From NCBI RefSeq assembly GCF_007830265.1, contig NZ_VLKE01000001.1, positions 1,488,001 through 1,552,000 on the forward strand: a stretch of DNA of 64,000 nucleotides, written 5' to 3'. Shown piece by piece: positions 40,268 through 49,925 of the stretch. The notes under the pieces are model-generated. The model worked only from the letters and a program-made list of their open reading frames with translations, searched no databases and had not been told where the DNA came from. Each line of letters opens with the position of its first letter. The first letter of the stretch is position 1. A program made the translations under genes and the position numbers. Origin of the DNA: Micromonospora olivasterospora. Lineage in GTDB: Bacteria > Actinomycetota > Actinomycetes > Mycobacteriales > Micromonosporaceae.

Positions 40268-43200
40268 TCACGGCTCCTGCCGGATCGGCAGCCTCGCCGG
40301 GGCCTCCGGGACCCCGGTGATCAATCTGGTCAGCCCGTCCACGTCGAGCAGGTCCGCCGGCCGGACGGTCACCCCGTCCCGTACGTAGTGGAACGCCGCC
40401 CCGACCCGGTCCACCGGTACCCCGGCCAGCTCGGCCCACGCCAGCCGGTAGACGGCGAGCTGCACGGCCGCCGCCTCGGCCCGCTCCCCGGCCGGCTGCC
40501 GCCCGGTCTTCCAGTCGACCACGTCGAACCGCCCCCCGGGCCGGGCGAAGACGGCGTCCATGCGGCCGCGCACGACGACCCCGGCGAGCACCGTGGCGAA
40601 CGGCACCTCCACCTCCACCGGCACCCGGTCGGCCCACTCGCTGGCCAGGAAACGCGCCTGGAGCTCGGCCAGCTCCTCGTCCGGTGCGGCGTCGGCGTCG
40701 GCCGCCCCGGGCAACTCGTCCACGTCGAGCAGCCGGTCCGCGCCGAAGCGCTGCTCCAGCCAGGTGTGGAACGCCGTGCCCCGCCGGGCGTACGGGCTGG
40801 GCTCCGTCGGCATCGGGCGGCGCAGCGCGCCGGCCAGCTCCTCCGGGTCGCGGCGCAGCGCCACCAGCTGGGTCACCGACAGCTGGCCGGGCAGCGCCAC
40901 CTCGACCGCGCCCGCCCCGGCGGCCAGCTCTGCCCGCTCGGCGAGCAGCAGGTCGGCCTCCCGCCGCCACCGCGCCACCTCCGGGTCCGCCGCCGCGGGG
41001 TCGGCCACCTCCGGCCCCGCCGCCTCCGGGTCCGCCGCCGCGGGATCCGCCGTGTCGGCGCCGGCCTCGCCGGGTAGGGGCGCGCGGGCGGCGTCCGGGC
41101 CCTCGGCGAGGAACCGGCGGACCAGCGCGGCCGCCTCGGCCAGCGCCGGGCGGCGCGCGCCCAGCGGGTCGGCCGGCCACTCCGCGCGCAGCACCACCTC
41201 GGTGGTCGGGTTCGTCGCGTCCCCGGCCGGCTCCGGCGCCCAGTGGTCGACCAGGTGCCCGTCGCCGTCGTCGAGGCAGGCGTCGTGCACCTCGCGCAGG
41301 AACACCGACGGGCCGCGCGGGCGCTTCGTCCCCTCGCCCCACCAGTGGCCGGAGCAGAGCAGCAGCCGCCGGGGCCGGGTCACCGCGACGTACGCCAGCC
41401 GGCGCTCCTCCCGCTCGTCGTGCGCCCGCCACGCGTCGGTGAAGTCGGCCAGCGCCCGGGCCACCCCGCGCTGGTCGACGGCCTCGGCCAGGCCCAGCTC
41501 GGGCAGGCCGTCGGCGTCGCCGCGCAGCGGGAACGGCAGCACCCCCAACCCGCCGAGCCAGTGGTCGGAGTTGCGCACCGGGCCCGGCCACACCCCCCGG
41601 CTCAGGCCGGCGACCGCGACCACGTCCCATTCGAGGCCCTTGGCGGCGTGCGCCGTGAGGATCTGGACCGCGCCCTCCACCACCTCCACCTCGCCGGGGG
41701 CGAGGCCACGCTCCTCGTCCTCGGCGGCGGCGAGGTAGGCCAGGAAGCCCGACAGGGTGGCGCCCGGGGACTCGCCCGTGAACCGGGCCGCCACGTCCCC
41801 GAGGGCGTCCAGGTGACCCCGGGCCAGTCCGGCGTCGCCGGTGCCGTCCCGGCCCGCCCGCACGGCGACCTCCACGTCCAGGCCGATGGTGCGTTCCACG
41901 TCCGCGATCAGTTCCGGCAGCGTCTGGTCCAGCCGGTGGCGCAGCAGCGCCAACTCCTCGGCGTACGCGCGCAGCCGCGCGTACCCCTCGGCCGAGTACG
42001 CCTGCGCCGGCCCGAGGTCGGCCAGCGCCTCGACCAGGGTGGCCTCGTCGAGCAGGTCCACGGCGATCTCCGGCCCGCCGCCGGCGGCGAACTGCCGGCG
42101 GTTGCCGGCGAGCGCGCGGGCGCGCCGGTGCAGGGCCACCAGGTCGCGCGGCCCGATCCGCCAGCGCGCCCCGGTGAGCAGCCGCAGCAGCGCCGCCCCG
42201 TCCGTCGGGTCGGCCAGCACCCGCAGGGTGCACACGACGTCGCGCACCTCGGGGGTGTCCAGCAGGCCGCCCAGCCCGACCACCTCGACCGGCAGGCCCC
42301 GGGCGCGCAGCGCCGCCGCGATCGGCGGGATCTGGCTGCGCAGCCGGACCAGCACCGCCGTGGTGGGCCGCTGCGGCACCGGGATGCGCTCCGGTAACGC
42401 CCCCGGCATCCGGGCCGCGCCCCGCCAGGCGGCGAGCACGCCGTCGGCGATCCAGTCCGCCTCGTCGGCGTACGTCGGCAGCAGCGCGCAGTGGACGGTC
42501 CCGGCGGCCAGGCCGCCCGGGGTGCGGTGCGGGATCGGGTCCTTGACGCTCAACGCGGCGCGCAGCTCCGGCACCCGGGCGCCGGCCGCCCGCAGCGGGG
42601 TGGCCAGGGCGTTCGCCACCCCCAGGATCTCCGGGCGGTTGCGCCAGCTCGTGGTGAGGCTCAGCACCTCGGCCGGCGCGCCGCCGGCGCGGGCGAACTC
42701 GGCGGGAAACCGCTCCAGGGTGCCGGCGCTGGCCCCGCGCCAGCCGTAGATGGACTGGCAGGGGTCGCCGACCGCGGTCACCGGGTGGCCGCCGCCGAAG
42801 AGGGCGTTGAGCAGCACCACCTGGGCGTGGCTGGTGTCCTGGTACTCGTCGAGCAGCACCACCCGGAACCGGTCCCGCTCGATCGCGCCGACCGCCGGGT
42901 GGTCCCGGGCCACCCGGGCCGCCCGGGCGAGCTGGTCGGCGAAGTCCATCGCCTCGAAGTCCTCCTTGCGCCGGGTGTACGCGCGCACCAGCGGGAGCAG
43001 CTTCAGCCGGGTCTGCTGGAGCTGCAGCGCCTTTCGCACGTCGGCGTAGACCCGGCCGGGCCGGGCCTGCACCTCGGCGAAGAACCGGCCCGTCCAGGCG
43101 GCCAGCCCGTCGGGGTCGACCAGGTGCTCGTCCAGCTCGCCGGCCAGGGCCAGCACGGCGTCGGTGATCGTGCTGGGCATCCGGTCCACGCCCGACATGT

Positions 43201-43726
43201 CGCCGTCGTAGTTGCGCACCAGCAGGTCCACGAGCTGCCAGCGGGACGCCTCGGTGAGCAGCCGGGTCGACGGCTCGTACCCGGCGCGCAGGCCGTGCTC
43301 GGTGACGATCCGCCCCGCGTACGAGTGGTAGGTGGAGACGGTCGGCTCGCCCGCGAACGGGTCGTCGCGCGGATCCCGCCCGCGCCGCCCCAGCCGGCGC
43401 ACCAACTGGTCCAGCCGGGTACGCACCCGGTGCGCCAGCTCGCCGGCCGCCTTGCGGGTGAACGTGAGCCCGAGGACCTGCTCGGGCCGGACGTACGCGT
43501 TGGCGACCAGCCAGACCACCCGGGCGGCCATCGTCTCGGTCTTGCCGGACCCGGCGCCCGCCACGACCAGCAGCGGCTCCACCGGCGCGGCGATGATCGC
43601 GGCCTGCTCCCGGGTCGGCGCCGGCAGCCGGAGCAGCCTGGCCAGCTCGACCGGGGTGTACCGGGGGCCGGAGTCGGCCGTCCGGGGCGCCGGGGTCGAG
43701 GTGCCGAACAGGGCGGGCTGGGTCAT
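40268..43726 (-). CDS. adnB: AdnB-type helicase-nuclease subunit
   Basis: A 1152-residue UvrD-like motor fused to a C-terminal RecB-like nuclease. Walker [21 protein letters not shown] (near residue 55), [18 protein letters not shown], motif [38 protein letters not shown] and late motif [20 protein letters not shown] are all canonical. The nuclease core is [13 protein letters not shown]...[15 protein letters not shown] (near 1055-1072). AdnAB resects double-strand breaks in actinobacteria, and AdnB supplies the main motor. An Ala/Asp/Pro-rich repeat ([20 protein letters not shown]) lies before the nuclease domain. It follows adnA by 31 bases. Confidence 0.92.
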   Translation of the reverse strand: MTQPALFGTSTPAPRTADSGPRYTPVELARLLRLPAPTREQAAIIAAPVEPLLVVAGAGSGKTETMAARVVWLVANAYVRPEQVLGLTFTRKAAGELAHRVRTRLDQLVRRLGRRGRDPRDDPFAGEPTVSTYHSYAGRIVTEHGLRAGYEPSTRLLTEASRWQLVDLLVRNYDGDMSGVDRMPSTITDAVLALAGELDEHLVDPDGLAAWTGRFFAEVQARPGRVYADVRKALQLQQTRLKLLPLVRAYTRRKEDFEAMDFADQLARAARVARDHPAVGAIERDRFRVVLLDEYQDTSHAQVVLLNALFGGGHPVTAVGDPCQSIYGWRGASAGTLERFPAEFARAGGAPAEVLSLTTSWRNRPEILGVANALATPLRAAGARVPELRAALSVKDPIPHRTPGGLAAGTVHCALLPTYADEADWIADGVLAAWRGAARMPGALPERIPVPQRPTTAVLVRLRSQIPPIAAALRARGLPVEVVGLGGLLDTPEVRDVVCTLRVLADPTDGAALLRLLTGARWRIGPRDLVALHRRARALAGNRRQFAAGGGPEIAVDLLDEATLVEALADLGPAQAYSAEGYARLRAYAEELALLRHRLDQTLPELIADVERTIGLDVEVAVRAGRDGTGDAGLARGHLDALGDVAARFTGESPGATLSGFLAYLAAAEDEERGLAPGEVEVVEGAVQILTAHAAKGLEWDVVAVAGLSRGVWPGPVRNSDHWLGGLGVLPFPLRGDADGLPELGLAEAVDQRGVARALADFTDAWRAHDEREERRLAYVAVTRPRRLLLCSGHWWGEGTKRPRGPSVFLREVHDACLDDGDGHLVDHWAPEPAGDATNPTTEVVLRAEWPADPLGARRPALAEAAALVRRFLAEGPDAARAPLPGEAGADTADPAAADPEAAGPEVADPAAADPEVARWRREADLLLAERAELAAGAGAVEVALPGQLSVTQLVALRRDPEELAGALRRPMPTEPSPYARRGTAFHTWLEQRFGADRLLDVDELPGAADADAAPDEELAELQARFLASEWADRVPVEVEVPFATVLAGVVVRGRMDAVFARPGGRFDVVDWKTGRQPAGERAEAAAVQLAVYRLAWAELAGVPVDRVGAAFHYVRDGVTVRPADLLDVDGLTRLITGVPEAPARLPIRQEP

Positions 43727-43757
43727 GCCTCGCGCTCGCGGGAACGCTCCGGACTGG

Positions 43758-46700
43758 TCACGGGTCCTCCGGGCTGCGGGTGGTCGGCGGCTCGACGACC
43801 TGGCGCCCCTGCCCGGACACCGGGCAGCTCGTGCGTACCGGGCAGACCCGGCACTTGGAGTTGGCGACCGCGGCGAAGGTGGCGGCGGCCATCGTATCGG
43901 CGGTGCGGCGGACCAGCGCCGTCGCCCAGCCCGCCTCCGGCCCCTGCCCGGCCGCCGGCTGGCTCTGCTCCTTCGCGTCCCTCGCCGCCGTGCCGAGCTG
44001 CACCAGGGCCGCGCCGCCGGACTCCTCCCCGAACTCGGTGAACGCCCCCGCCTCCACCGCCGCCTGGTACGCCCCGAGCTGCGGATGCTCGGCCACCTCG
44101 GGCTCGGTGACCGCCGTGGACCGGCCCGTCTTCAGGTCGACCACCACCAGCCGCCCGTCGGCGTCCACCTCCAGCCGGTCCACCCGTCCGGCCAGCTCGA
44201 CGGGTCGGTGCGGGTCGTCCAGGCGTACGGCGAACTCGTGCTCGATGGCGAGCAGCCGGCGCGGGTTGGCGGCCAGCCAGCGCAGCAGCTTGTCCACCAT
44301 GGTCTCGGCGCGGGCCCGCTCGGGGCCGACCATCCACCGGGCGGCCAGCTCGATCGCGTCGAACCGGGCCGCCACGTACTCCAGCAGGGCCGAGCGGTCG
44401 GCGCTGGCACCCTCCGCGAGCATCGCGGCGGCGTGCACCAGGTTGCCCACCCCCTGCGCGGCGCTGGCCGGCGCACTGCCGCCGTGCCGCTCCAGCAGCC
44501 AGCGCAGGCTGCACCGCAGCGCGCTCTCCATCGCCGACGGGGTGACCCGGACCGGCTCCCCCTCGTCGACCAGCGGCCGGTCGTCCGAGAGGGTCCGCAG
44601 CCCCCACCAGTCGTCGGGATGCGCACCGGGAACCCCGGCGGCGGCGAGGCGGGCCAGCTCGGCCGCCGCCGCGTGCCGCCGGTGGTGCGGCGCCGCCGGG
44701 TCGGCCACCACGGTACGCAGCTCGGCGACCAGCGCCGGCAGGGTCAGCGCCCGGGGCGCCCCGGCCACCGGCAGGGTGACCGGTCCACGCCCGGTCCCGT
44801 CCCCGGGCCCTCCGCCCGCCGGCCCTCCGCCCGCCGGATGCTCGTCGCCTGGTGCTCCCGGGTCGCCGCGCCCGCTCGGGCCGCCGCCACCGCTCGGGCC
44901 ATCGCCACCGCTCGGGCCATCGCCACCGCTCGGGCCATCGTCTTCGCTCGGTCCGCCGCCTCCGGTCGGGTCGTCGCCACCGCTCGGGCCATCGCCACCG
45001 CTCGGGCCGCCGTCTCCGGTCGGGCCATCTCCACCGCTCGGGCCATCGTCTCCGGTCGGTCCGCCGCCTCCGGTCGGGTCGTCGCCTCCGGTCGTGGCCG
45101 GCGGCTCCGTGGGGTCGAGCTCGTAGAGGAACCGGCTGGGCTGCTCCTCGTGGTCGTCGCCGCCGACCGCCGCCGAGGCGACCGCGCTGACCAGCAGCCG
45201 TCGGCGGGCGCGGGTCACCGCGACGTGGAAGAGCCGCCGCTCCTCGTCCAGCAGGGCGGAGGTCTGCCCGACCAGGACGGCCCGCCCGGCGTCACCCTCC
45301 GCCCGACCCGCGAGCACGTCGACCAGCCGCTCGGAGCCGAGCAGGCTGCCGCGCAGCCGCAGGTCCGGCCAGACGCCCTCCTGCACCCCCGCGACGGCCA
45401 CCAGGTCCCACTCCAGCCCCTTCGCGGCGTGGGCGGTGAGCAGGCGTACCGCCTGGCCCCGGTCCGCCGCGGCGGCCAGCGTGTCCGCCGGCAGTTCCTG
45501 GCCGAGCACGTGGTCGAGGAAGACCTCGGTACGCGCCCCGGGGAGCCGGTCGGCGAACCGGGCCGCGGCGTCGAAGAGCACCAGCACCGCGTCCAGGTCC
45601 CGGTCGGCGGCCTCCGCCCGCCAGCGCCGCGCGATCTCGTGCTCGCCCGTCGCCGTCCGGCCCCGGGTGATCGCCCCGGCCCAGCGCTCGGCCAGACCGC
45701 TGGCCCGCCACACCGCCCACAGCACATCCTCGACCGTGGCCCCCGGGCGGGCGGCGGCCTCCCGGGCCGTTGCCAGCAGGCCCGCCACGGTCTGCGCCGG
45801 CTCGGCCCAGCGCCGGTCGATGCCCGCCAGCTCCGCCGGGTCGCTCAGCGCCTCGACGATCAGCTCCCCGGAGGGGCGGCGGTCCCCGGCGGCCAGGGCG
45901 AGGGCCCGCAGGCCCTGGCGCAGCCGCCGCTCGGCAAGCGGGTCGGCCCCGCCGAGCGGCGAGTGCAGCAGGGCGACCGCCGCCTCCTCGTCGAGCCGCT
46001 CCGGCTCCAGCGCGCAGCGCAGCAGGAGCAGCAGCGGGGCCACCGCCGGCTGCAGGTGCAGTGGCAGGTCCTCGCCGTGCACCACGGTCGGCACGCCGGC
46101 GGTGTGCAGCGCCCGACGCAGCGACGGAAGCTGCCGGTTGGTGGACCGGACCAGCACCGCCATCCGCGACCACGGCACGCCGTCGAGCAGGTGCGCCGCC
46201 CGCAGCGCCTGCGCCAGCCAGACGGCCTCGCTGGTGGCCGAGCGGAAGGTGCGCACCTCGACCGAGCCGGGCGGGGCGTCGGGCAGCGGGCGCAGCCGCC
46301 GGTGGGCGCCGGGGCCGCGCAGCCGCGCGGTGAGCCGCCGGGTCGCGGCCAGCATCCCCGCCCCCGCCCGGTACGAGGTGGTCAGCACGACCTGGGCGGA
46401 CGGCGCGCCGGAGGCGGTGCGGAACCGGTGCGGGAACGCGGCGACCCCGGCCGGGTCGGCGCCCCGGAACGCGTACGTGGAGGAGTCCGGGTCCGCGAAC
46501 GCGACCAGTGACTTGCCGCCGCCGGCCACCGCGGCGAGCAGGTCGAGCTGGGCGGGGTCGGTGTCGGCCAACTCGTCGACGTAGACGTGGGCGAGGCGGC
46601 GGCGCTCGGCGTCCAGCAGCGCCGGGTCGTCGAGCAGCAGCCCGGTGGCGGTGCGGACCAGCTCCGCCGGGTCGTACGCGATCGAGCCGCGGTTGCTCAC

Positions 46701-47573
46701 GTCACGCAGCGCCAGCACGGCGACGTACTCGCGGAGGAAGCGGGCGGCGGCCGGCCAGTCGGCGCGGCCCAGCTTCTCGCCGAGCCGGGCCAGCTCCACC
46801 GGCCCCACACCGCGCTCCGCGGCCCGCATCAGCAGGTCGCGCAACTGCTGCGCGAACGCCCGGGTACGCAGGGCGGGGCGCAGGTCGTCCGGCCAGCCGA
46901 CCGGGTCGTCCTCCGGCTCCTCGCCGACCACGTCGAGCAGCTCGCGGATGATCAGATCCTGCTCGGGACCGGTGAGCAGCCGCGGGGACGGCTCACCCCG
47001 CTCGGCGGCGGCCCGGCGCAGCAGGCCGAACGCGTACGCCGGAAAGGTGCGCACCAGCGGCTCGCGCAGCACCCGGTGCCCGTCGCCGGCCACCCGGGCC
47101 TCGATCCGGCGGCGCAGCTCGGTCGCGCCCCGGCGGGCGAACGTGAGCACCAGGATGCGCTCCGGGTCGACGCCCTCGGCCACCCGCGCCGCCACCGCCT
47201 CGACCAGGACGCTGGTCTTGCCGGTGCCCGGGCCGCCGAGCACCAGCATCGGCCCGTCGGTGTGCGCGACGACCTCGGCCTGCACCAGATCCGCCCGCCA
47301 CCCGTCAGGGCACGCCAGCCCCTTCCGCGCCAAGCCCTCCCGCGGCTGATCGGGCGGCTGGCCCTCCGCCGGCTGATCGGGCGGCGGCTGGCCCTCCCGC
47401 CGCTGATCCGGCGGCGGCTGGCCCTCCCGCCGCTGATCGGGCGGCGGCCGATCGGGCTGCGCGGCATCGCCGCCGACCCCGTCGGGCCGCCGCTCCCCCC
47501 ACGCCGGCTCCCCGGATCGGCGGTCCCCCCGGGCCGCCTCGGCGGGCCGGCGCACCAGCCGGTACGCCTGCAT
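43758..47573 (-). CDS. adnA: AdnA-type helicase-nuclease subunit with low-complexity linkers
   Basis: A 1271-residue partner of AdnB. Walker A LVLGGPGTGKTSVLVEAVAA (near 110) is intact, but motif II reads VYVDELADTDP and motif III FADPDSSTYAFRGAD, less canonical than in AdnB, as expected for the weaker motor. The C-terminal nuclease has RVDRLEVDADGRLVVVDLKT. Four Cys (LRCSLRWLL near 1021 and KCRVCPVRTSC near 1241) form a probable Fe-S staple. Unusual: PPPDQRREGQ repeats near 45-80 and a Gly/Asp/Ser/Pro linker at about 826-914 between motor and nuclease. ATG 47573 was chosen; upstream codons are low-complexity. Confidence 0.9.
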   Translation of the reverse strand: MQAYRLVRRPAEAARGDRRSGEPAWGERRPDGVGGDAAQPDRPPPDQRREGQPPPDQRREGQPPPDQPAEGQPPDQPREGLARKGLACPDGWRADLVQAEVVAHTDGPMLVLGGPGTGKTSVLVEAVAARVAEGVDPERILVLTFARRGATELRRRIEARVAGDGHRVLREPLVRTFPAYAFGLLRRAAAERGEPSPRLLTGPEQDLIIRELLDVVGEEPEDDPVGWPDDLRPALRTRAFAQQLRDLLMRAAERGVGPVELARLGEKLGRADWPAAARFLREYVAVLALRDVSNRGSIAYDPAELVRTATGLLLDDPALLDAERRRLAHVYVDELADTDPAQLDLLAAVAGGGKSLVAFADPDSSTYAFRGADPAGVAAFPHRFRTASGAPSAQVVLTTSYRAGAGMLAATRRLTARLRGPGAHRRLRPLPDAPPGSVEVRTFRSATSEAVWLAQALRAAHLLDGVPWSRMAVLVRSTNRQLPSLRRALHTAGVPTVVHGEDLPLHLQPAVAPLLLLLRCALEPERLDEEAAVALLHSPLGGADPLAERRLRQGLRALALAAGDRRPSGELIVEALSDPAELAGIDRRWAEPAQTVAGLLATAREAAARPGATVEDVLWAVWRASGLAERWAGAITRGRTATGEHEIARRWRAEAADRDLDAVLVLFDAAARFADRLPGARTEVFLDHVLGQELPADTLAAAADRGQAVRLLTAHAAKGLEWDLVAVAGVQEGVWPDLRLRGSLLGSERLVDVLAGRAEGDAGRAVLVGQTSALLDEERRLFHVAVTRARRRLLVSAVASAAVGGDDHEEQPSRFLYELDPTEPPATTGGDDPTGGGGPTGDDGPSGGDGPTGDGGPSGGDGPSGGDDPTGGGGPSEDDGPSGGDGPSGGDGPSGGGGPSGRGDPGAPGDEHPAGGGPAGGGPGDGTGRGPVTLPVAGAPRALTLPALVAELRTVVADPAAPHHRRHAAAAELARLAAAGVPGAHPDDWWGLRTLSDDRPLVDEGEPVRVTPSAMESALRCSLRWLLERHGGSAPASAAQGVGNLVHAAAMLAEGASADRSALLEYVAARFDAIELAARWMVGPERARAETMVDKLLRWLAANPRRLLAIEHEFAVRLDDPHRPVELAGRVDRLEVDADGRLVVVDLKTGRSTAVTEPEVAEHPQLGAYQAAVEAGAFTEFGEESGGAALVQLGTAARDAKEQSQPAAGQGPEAGWATALVRRTADTMAAATFAAVANSKCRVCPVRTSCPVSGQGRQVVEPPTTRSPEDP
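44877..45092. repeat. 18-bp-period repeats inside adnA
   Basis: Variants of CCACCGCTCGGGCCATCG and CCTCCGGTCGGGTCGTCG repeat about a dozen times and encode the GGDGPS/GGDDPT linker. The reading frame is kept because the unit is a multiple of three. Confidence 0.8.
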
Positions 47574-47755
47574 CACTCCATCCCACCACGCCCCTCCGAC
47601 ACCCATCCGCCCCCACCCCACCCGGCCCGCAGCCTCCCCCGTACTCCCGGCCGTCCCGCCCGTCCCGCCCGTCCCCGCCCGGCAACGGCCGTCCCCGCCC
47701 GGCAACGGCCGCCCTGCCGGCCGTCGGGACGCACTGGACCGCCCATGGGGCCGCC

Positions 47756-47810
47756 GATCAAGAGATTTGTGTCCCAGCCGGGCGCGATCCCCGACGCAAA
47801 CTTCTTGATC
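47756..47810. repeat. GATCAAG...CTTGATC palindromic element, copy 2
   Basis: Left arm GATCAAGAGATTTGTGTC (47756-47773) and right arm GACGCAAACTTCTTGATC (47793-47810). The right arm is identical to copy 1 at 13940-13957. It lies upstream of adnA in a gene-free stretch. Confidence 0.75.
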
Positions 47811-47840
47811 GCCGGGGCCGGGGAGGGGCCGGGCGGGGCC

Positions 47841-47970
47841 GGGCCGGGCCAGGCCGGGCCAGGCCGGGCCGGGCCGGGCCAGGCCGGGCCAGGCCGGGCC
47901 AGGCCGGGCCAGGCCGGGCCAGGCCGGGCCAGGCCGGGCCAGGCCGGGCCAGGCCGGGCCAGGCCGGCCA
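47841..47970. repeat. 10-bp GC tandem array AGGCCGGGCC
   Basis: Ten exact AGGCCGGGCC units and two GGGCCGGGCC variants in the twelve 10-bp positions 47841-47960, then a shortened unit. The 47574-48027 gap between adnA and the LOG gene holds only this array, the palindrome above and the G-tract region. Confidence 0.92.
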
Positions 47971-47990
47971 GGCCGGGCCGGGGGCGGGCC

Positions 47991-48027
47991 GGTGGGGTGG
48001 GGTGGGGTGGGGTGGGTGGGGGCGGGG
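47991..48027 (+). other. G-quadruplex-prone G-tract cluster
   Basis: GGTGGGGTGGGGTGGGGTGG and on: at least six runs of three to five G with single-base loops on the plus strand, ending one base before the LOG gene stop codon (48028-48030 complement). The matching minus-strand transcript 3' end is C-rich. Confidence 0.8.
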
Positions 48028-48573
48028 TCAGGTCAGGTGGGATTCCAGGGTGTCCAGGGCGGCTGGGATCGAGTCGACGACCGTGAGCAGGCTGAGGCCG
48101 GCCGGCTTGAGGAAGTTGCGGTCGGCCAGCGTGGCGAGCCAGTCCAGCAGGGGCCGGTAGAAGCCGTCGGCGTCGACCAGCACCATCGGCTTGGCGTGCA
48201 TGGTGAGGGTGGCGGTGGTCCACACCTCGAACAGCTCGTCGAGCGTGCCGAGCCCGCCGGGCAGCGTGAGGAACGCGTCCGACTTGTCGATCATCAGCGT
48301 CTTGCGGTCGGCCATCCCGGCGGTGACCAGCAAGTCGTCCGAGGCGAGGTCGGCCACCTCCAGGTCGACCAGCGCCTGCGGGATCACCCCGAGGGTCGGA
48401 CCGCCGGCCGTCCGCGCCCCGTCCGCCACGGCGCCCATCATCCCGACGCAGCCGCCCCCGCTGACCAGCGTGTGGCCGCGGCGGGCGATCTCCGCGCCCG
48501 CCTCGGCGGCGAGGTCCAGCCAGCGCTGGTCGAGCGTACGGGAAGACGCGCAGAACACGCAGATCGCCGCCAC
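48028..48573 (-). CDS. LOG family protein (nucleotide phosphoribohydrolase type)
   Basis: A 181-residue LOG-fold protein. GGGCVGMMGAVADGA binds nucleotide, and the family motif PGGLGTLDELFEVWTTATLT carries catalytic Glu and Arg-pocket residues; MADRKTLMI supplies the conserved Arg. LOG enzymes cleave cytokinin-type or purine nucleoside monophosphates to base and ribose 5-phosphate, and some act on other nucleotides. Length matches the short LOG type. GTG 48573 lies four bases after the second LOG gene stop, so the two are in one transcript. Confidence 0.9.
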   Translation of the reverse strand: MAAICVFCASSRTLDQRWLDLAAEAGAEIARRGHTLVSGGGCVGMMGAVADGARTAGGPTLGVIPQALVDLEVADLASDDLLVTAGMADRKTLMIDKSDAFLTLPGGLGTLDELFEVWTTATLTMHAKPMVLVDADGFYRPLLDWLATLADRNFLKPAGLSLLTVVDSIPAALDTLESHLT

Positions 48574-48577
48574 CGGA

Positions 48578-49429
48578 TCAGCCCTCCCCGCCCTGCTCGG
48601 CGGCGGCCCGCTGGTCCGCCTCGGTACGCGCCACGGCCTCCTCGCGGATCGCCTCCTGCTCGGCGGAGAGCGCCGCCTCGGCCGCCACGATGTGCCGTAC
48701 CGCCGCGTCGACGTCGTCGGTGAGGCGGATCAGCTCCAGGTCGACCGGCCCGATCTTCCCGTCGACGGCCATCGTGTCGCGCAGCCAGTCGAGCAGGCCG
48801 CGCCAGTAGTCGACGCCCATCAGCACCACCGGGAACCGGGTGACCTTGCCGGTCTGCACCAGGGTCAGCGCCTCGAACAGCTCGTCCATCGTGCCGAAGC
48901 CACCGGGCAGCACGACGAACGCCTGGGCGTACTTGACGAACATGGTCTTGCGGGCGAAGAAGTAGCGGAAGTCGATGGCCAGGTCGACCCAGTCGTTGAG
49001 CCCCTGCTCGAACGGCAGCTCGATGCCGAGCCCCACGGAGAGCCCGCCGGCCTCGCTGGCGCCCCGGTTGGCCGCCTCCATCACTCCCGGCCCGCCGCCG
49101 GTGATCACCGCGTACCCGGCCCGGGCCAGGGCCGCGCCCACCTGCTCGGCCAGCCGGCACTCCGGGCTGTCCGGCATGCTCCGGGCGGAGCCGAAGACGC
49201 TGACCGCGGGCGGCAGGTCGGCCAGGGTGTCGAACCCCTCCACGAACTCCGACAGGATGCGCAGCGCCCGCCAGGCGTCCCTGGTCTTCCAGTCGCCGCG
49301 GCCCCGGGAGTCCAGCAGCCGCTGGTCGGCGGTGCTGCTCGGGATGGCGCCGCGGCGCAGCGTGACGGCGCCCCGGTGCCGCGTCCGGCCGGGATCACGG
49401 CCCGGCGCCCGACCGTTGCTGTCGCTCAT
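48578..49429 (-). CDS. LOG family protein, long form
   Basis: A 283-residue LOG-type protein with an N-terminal extension (DSNGRAPGRDPGRTRHRGAV, then a DWKTRDAWRALRILSEFVEG helix) and a charged C-terminal helix. The core has VSVFGSARSMPDSPECRLAE, VITGGGPGVMEAANRGASEA and VVLPGGFGTMDELFEALTLV. The long form is widespread beside dapE in actinobacteria. It is not established whether it uses the same substrates as the short form. ATG 49429 was chosen over in-frame upstream codons as it opens the Ser/Arg-rich tail seen in relatives. Confidence 0.88.
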   Translation of the reverse strand: MSDSNGRAPGRDPGRTRHRGAVTLRRGAIPSSTADQRLLDSRGRGDWKTRDAWRALRILSEFVEGFDTLADLPPAVSVFGSARSMPDSPECRLAEQVGAALARAGYAVITGGGPGVMEAANRGASEAGGLSVGLGIELPFEQGLNDWVDLAIDFRYFFARKTMFVKYAQAFVVLPGGFGTMDELFEALTLVQTGKVTRFPVVLMGVDYWRGLLDWLRDTMAVDGKIGPVDLELIRLTDDVDAAVRHIVAAEAALSAEQEAIREEAVARTEADQRAAAEQGGEG

Positions 49430-49540
49430 GGGAGTCAACCGTAGTGGAGGGCCGCCAGCCCGGCCCGGCACCGGCGCGACGCGGCCGCACTGAAGAAATT
49501 TCCGGGGAGCGGGGCAACTAATTCGGTCGCACGTGCGTCT

Positions 49541-49562
49541 TAGAATTCACATACCGGGTATG
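49541..49562 (+). promoter_or_regulatory. TAGAAT -10 followed by CATACCGGGTATG palindrome
   Basis: TAGAAT (49541-49546) then CATACCGGGTATG (49550-49562) at the expected start site, upstream of the 54-residue gene. The same arrangement is found at 57316-57336. Confidence 0.55.
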
Positions 49563-49594
49563 CCCCGGGGTGCGCCTTCGGGGGAGGAGCAAGC

Positions 49595-49759
49595 GTGATC
49601 AGCAACAGCGAGATGATCCGGATCCGTCGCCAGATGCAGCGGCGGATCCGCGACGTGGTGGCCGAGCGCCGCCGCGCCCGGCAGGAGGCCGAGATTCACG
49701 GCCACACCGGCGACCCGGCCGACGCCCGTGCCGATTCGTCCCTGACCACCACCGCCTGA
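49595..49759 (+). CDS. 54-residue charged small protein
   Basis: Starts MISNSEMIRIRRQMQRRIRD, continues VVAERRRARQEAEIHG and ends in an acidic/Thr tail. Mostly one amphipathic, strongly basic helix; it could bind nucleic acid or a protein partner, but no family is recognised. A clear GGAGGAG ribosome site sits 5 bases before GTG 49595, and a promoter with a palindromic operator lies 35 bases upstream. The terminator at 49850 follows. I consider it a real gene despite its size. Confidence 0.6.
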   Translation: MISNSEMIRIRRQMQRRIRDVVAERRRARQEAEIHGHTGDPADARADSSLTTTA

Positions 49760-49849
49760 CGGCACCGCCCGTGGGGCCTGACGGCCCGCGGACCTGCGAG
49801 CGACGGCGATCCTGGCGGCTCTGGCCACCCGTTGCAGCGGCAGAGACGG

Positions 49850-49884
49850 AGGCCCGCGTCACCGACCGCCGGCGACGCGGGCCT
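49850..49884. terminator. bidirectional terminator between the small gene and dapE
   Basis: An 11-bp stem AGGCCCGCGTC/GACGCGGGCCT (49850-49860 with 49874-49884) between convergent genes. Confidence 0.6.
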
Positions 49885-49925
49885 TCGCCGTCGCGGGGAG
49901 GGGCCCCGCCGCGTACGCCGACGGC

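Noticed and set aside
47841..47970. CRISPR array
   Set aside because: Units are 10 bp and contiguous with no spacers; it is a simple tandem repeat. The same applies to 21371-21450.
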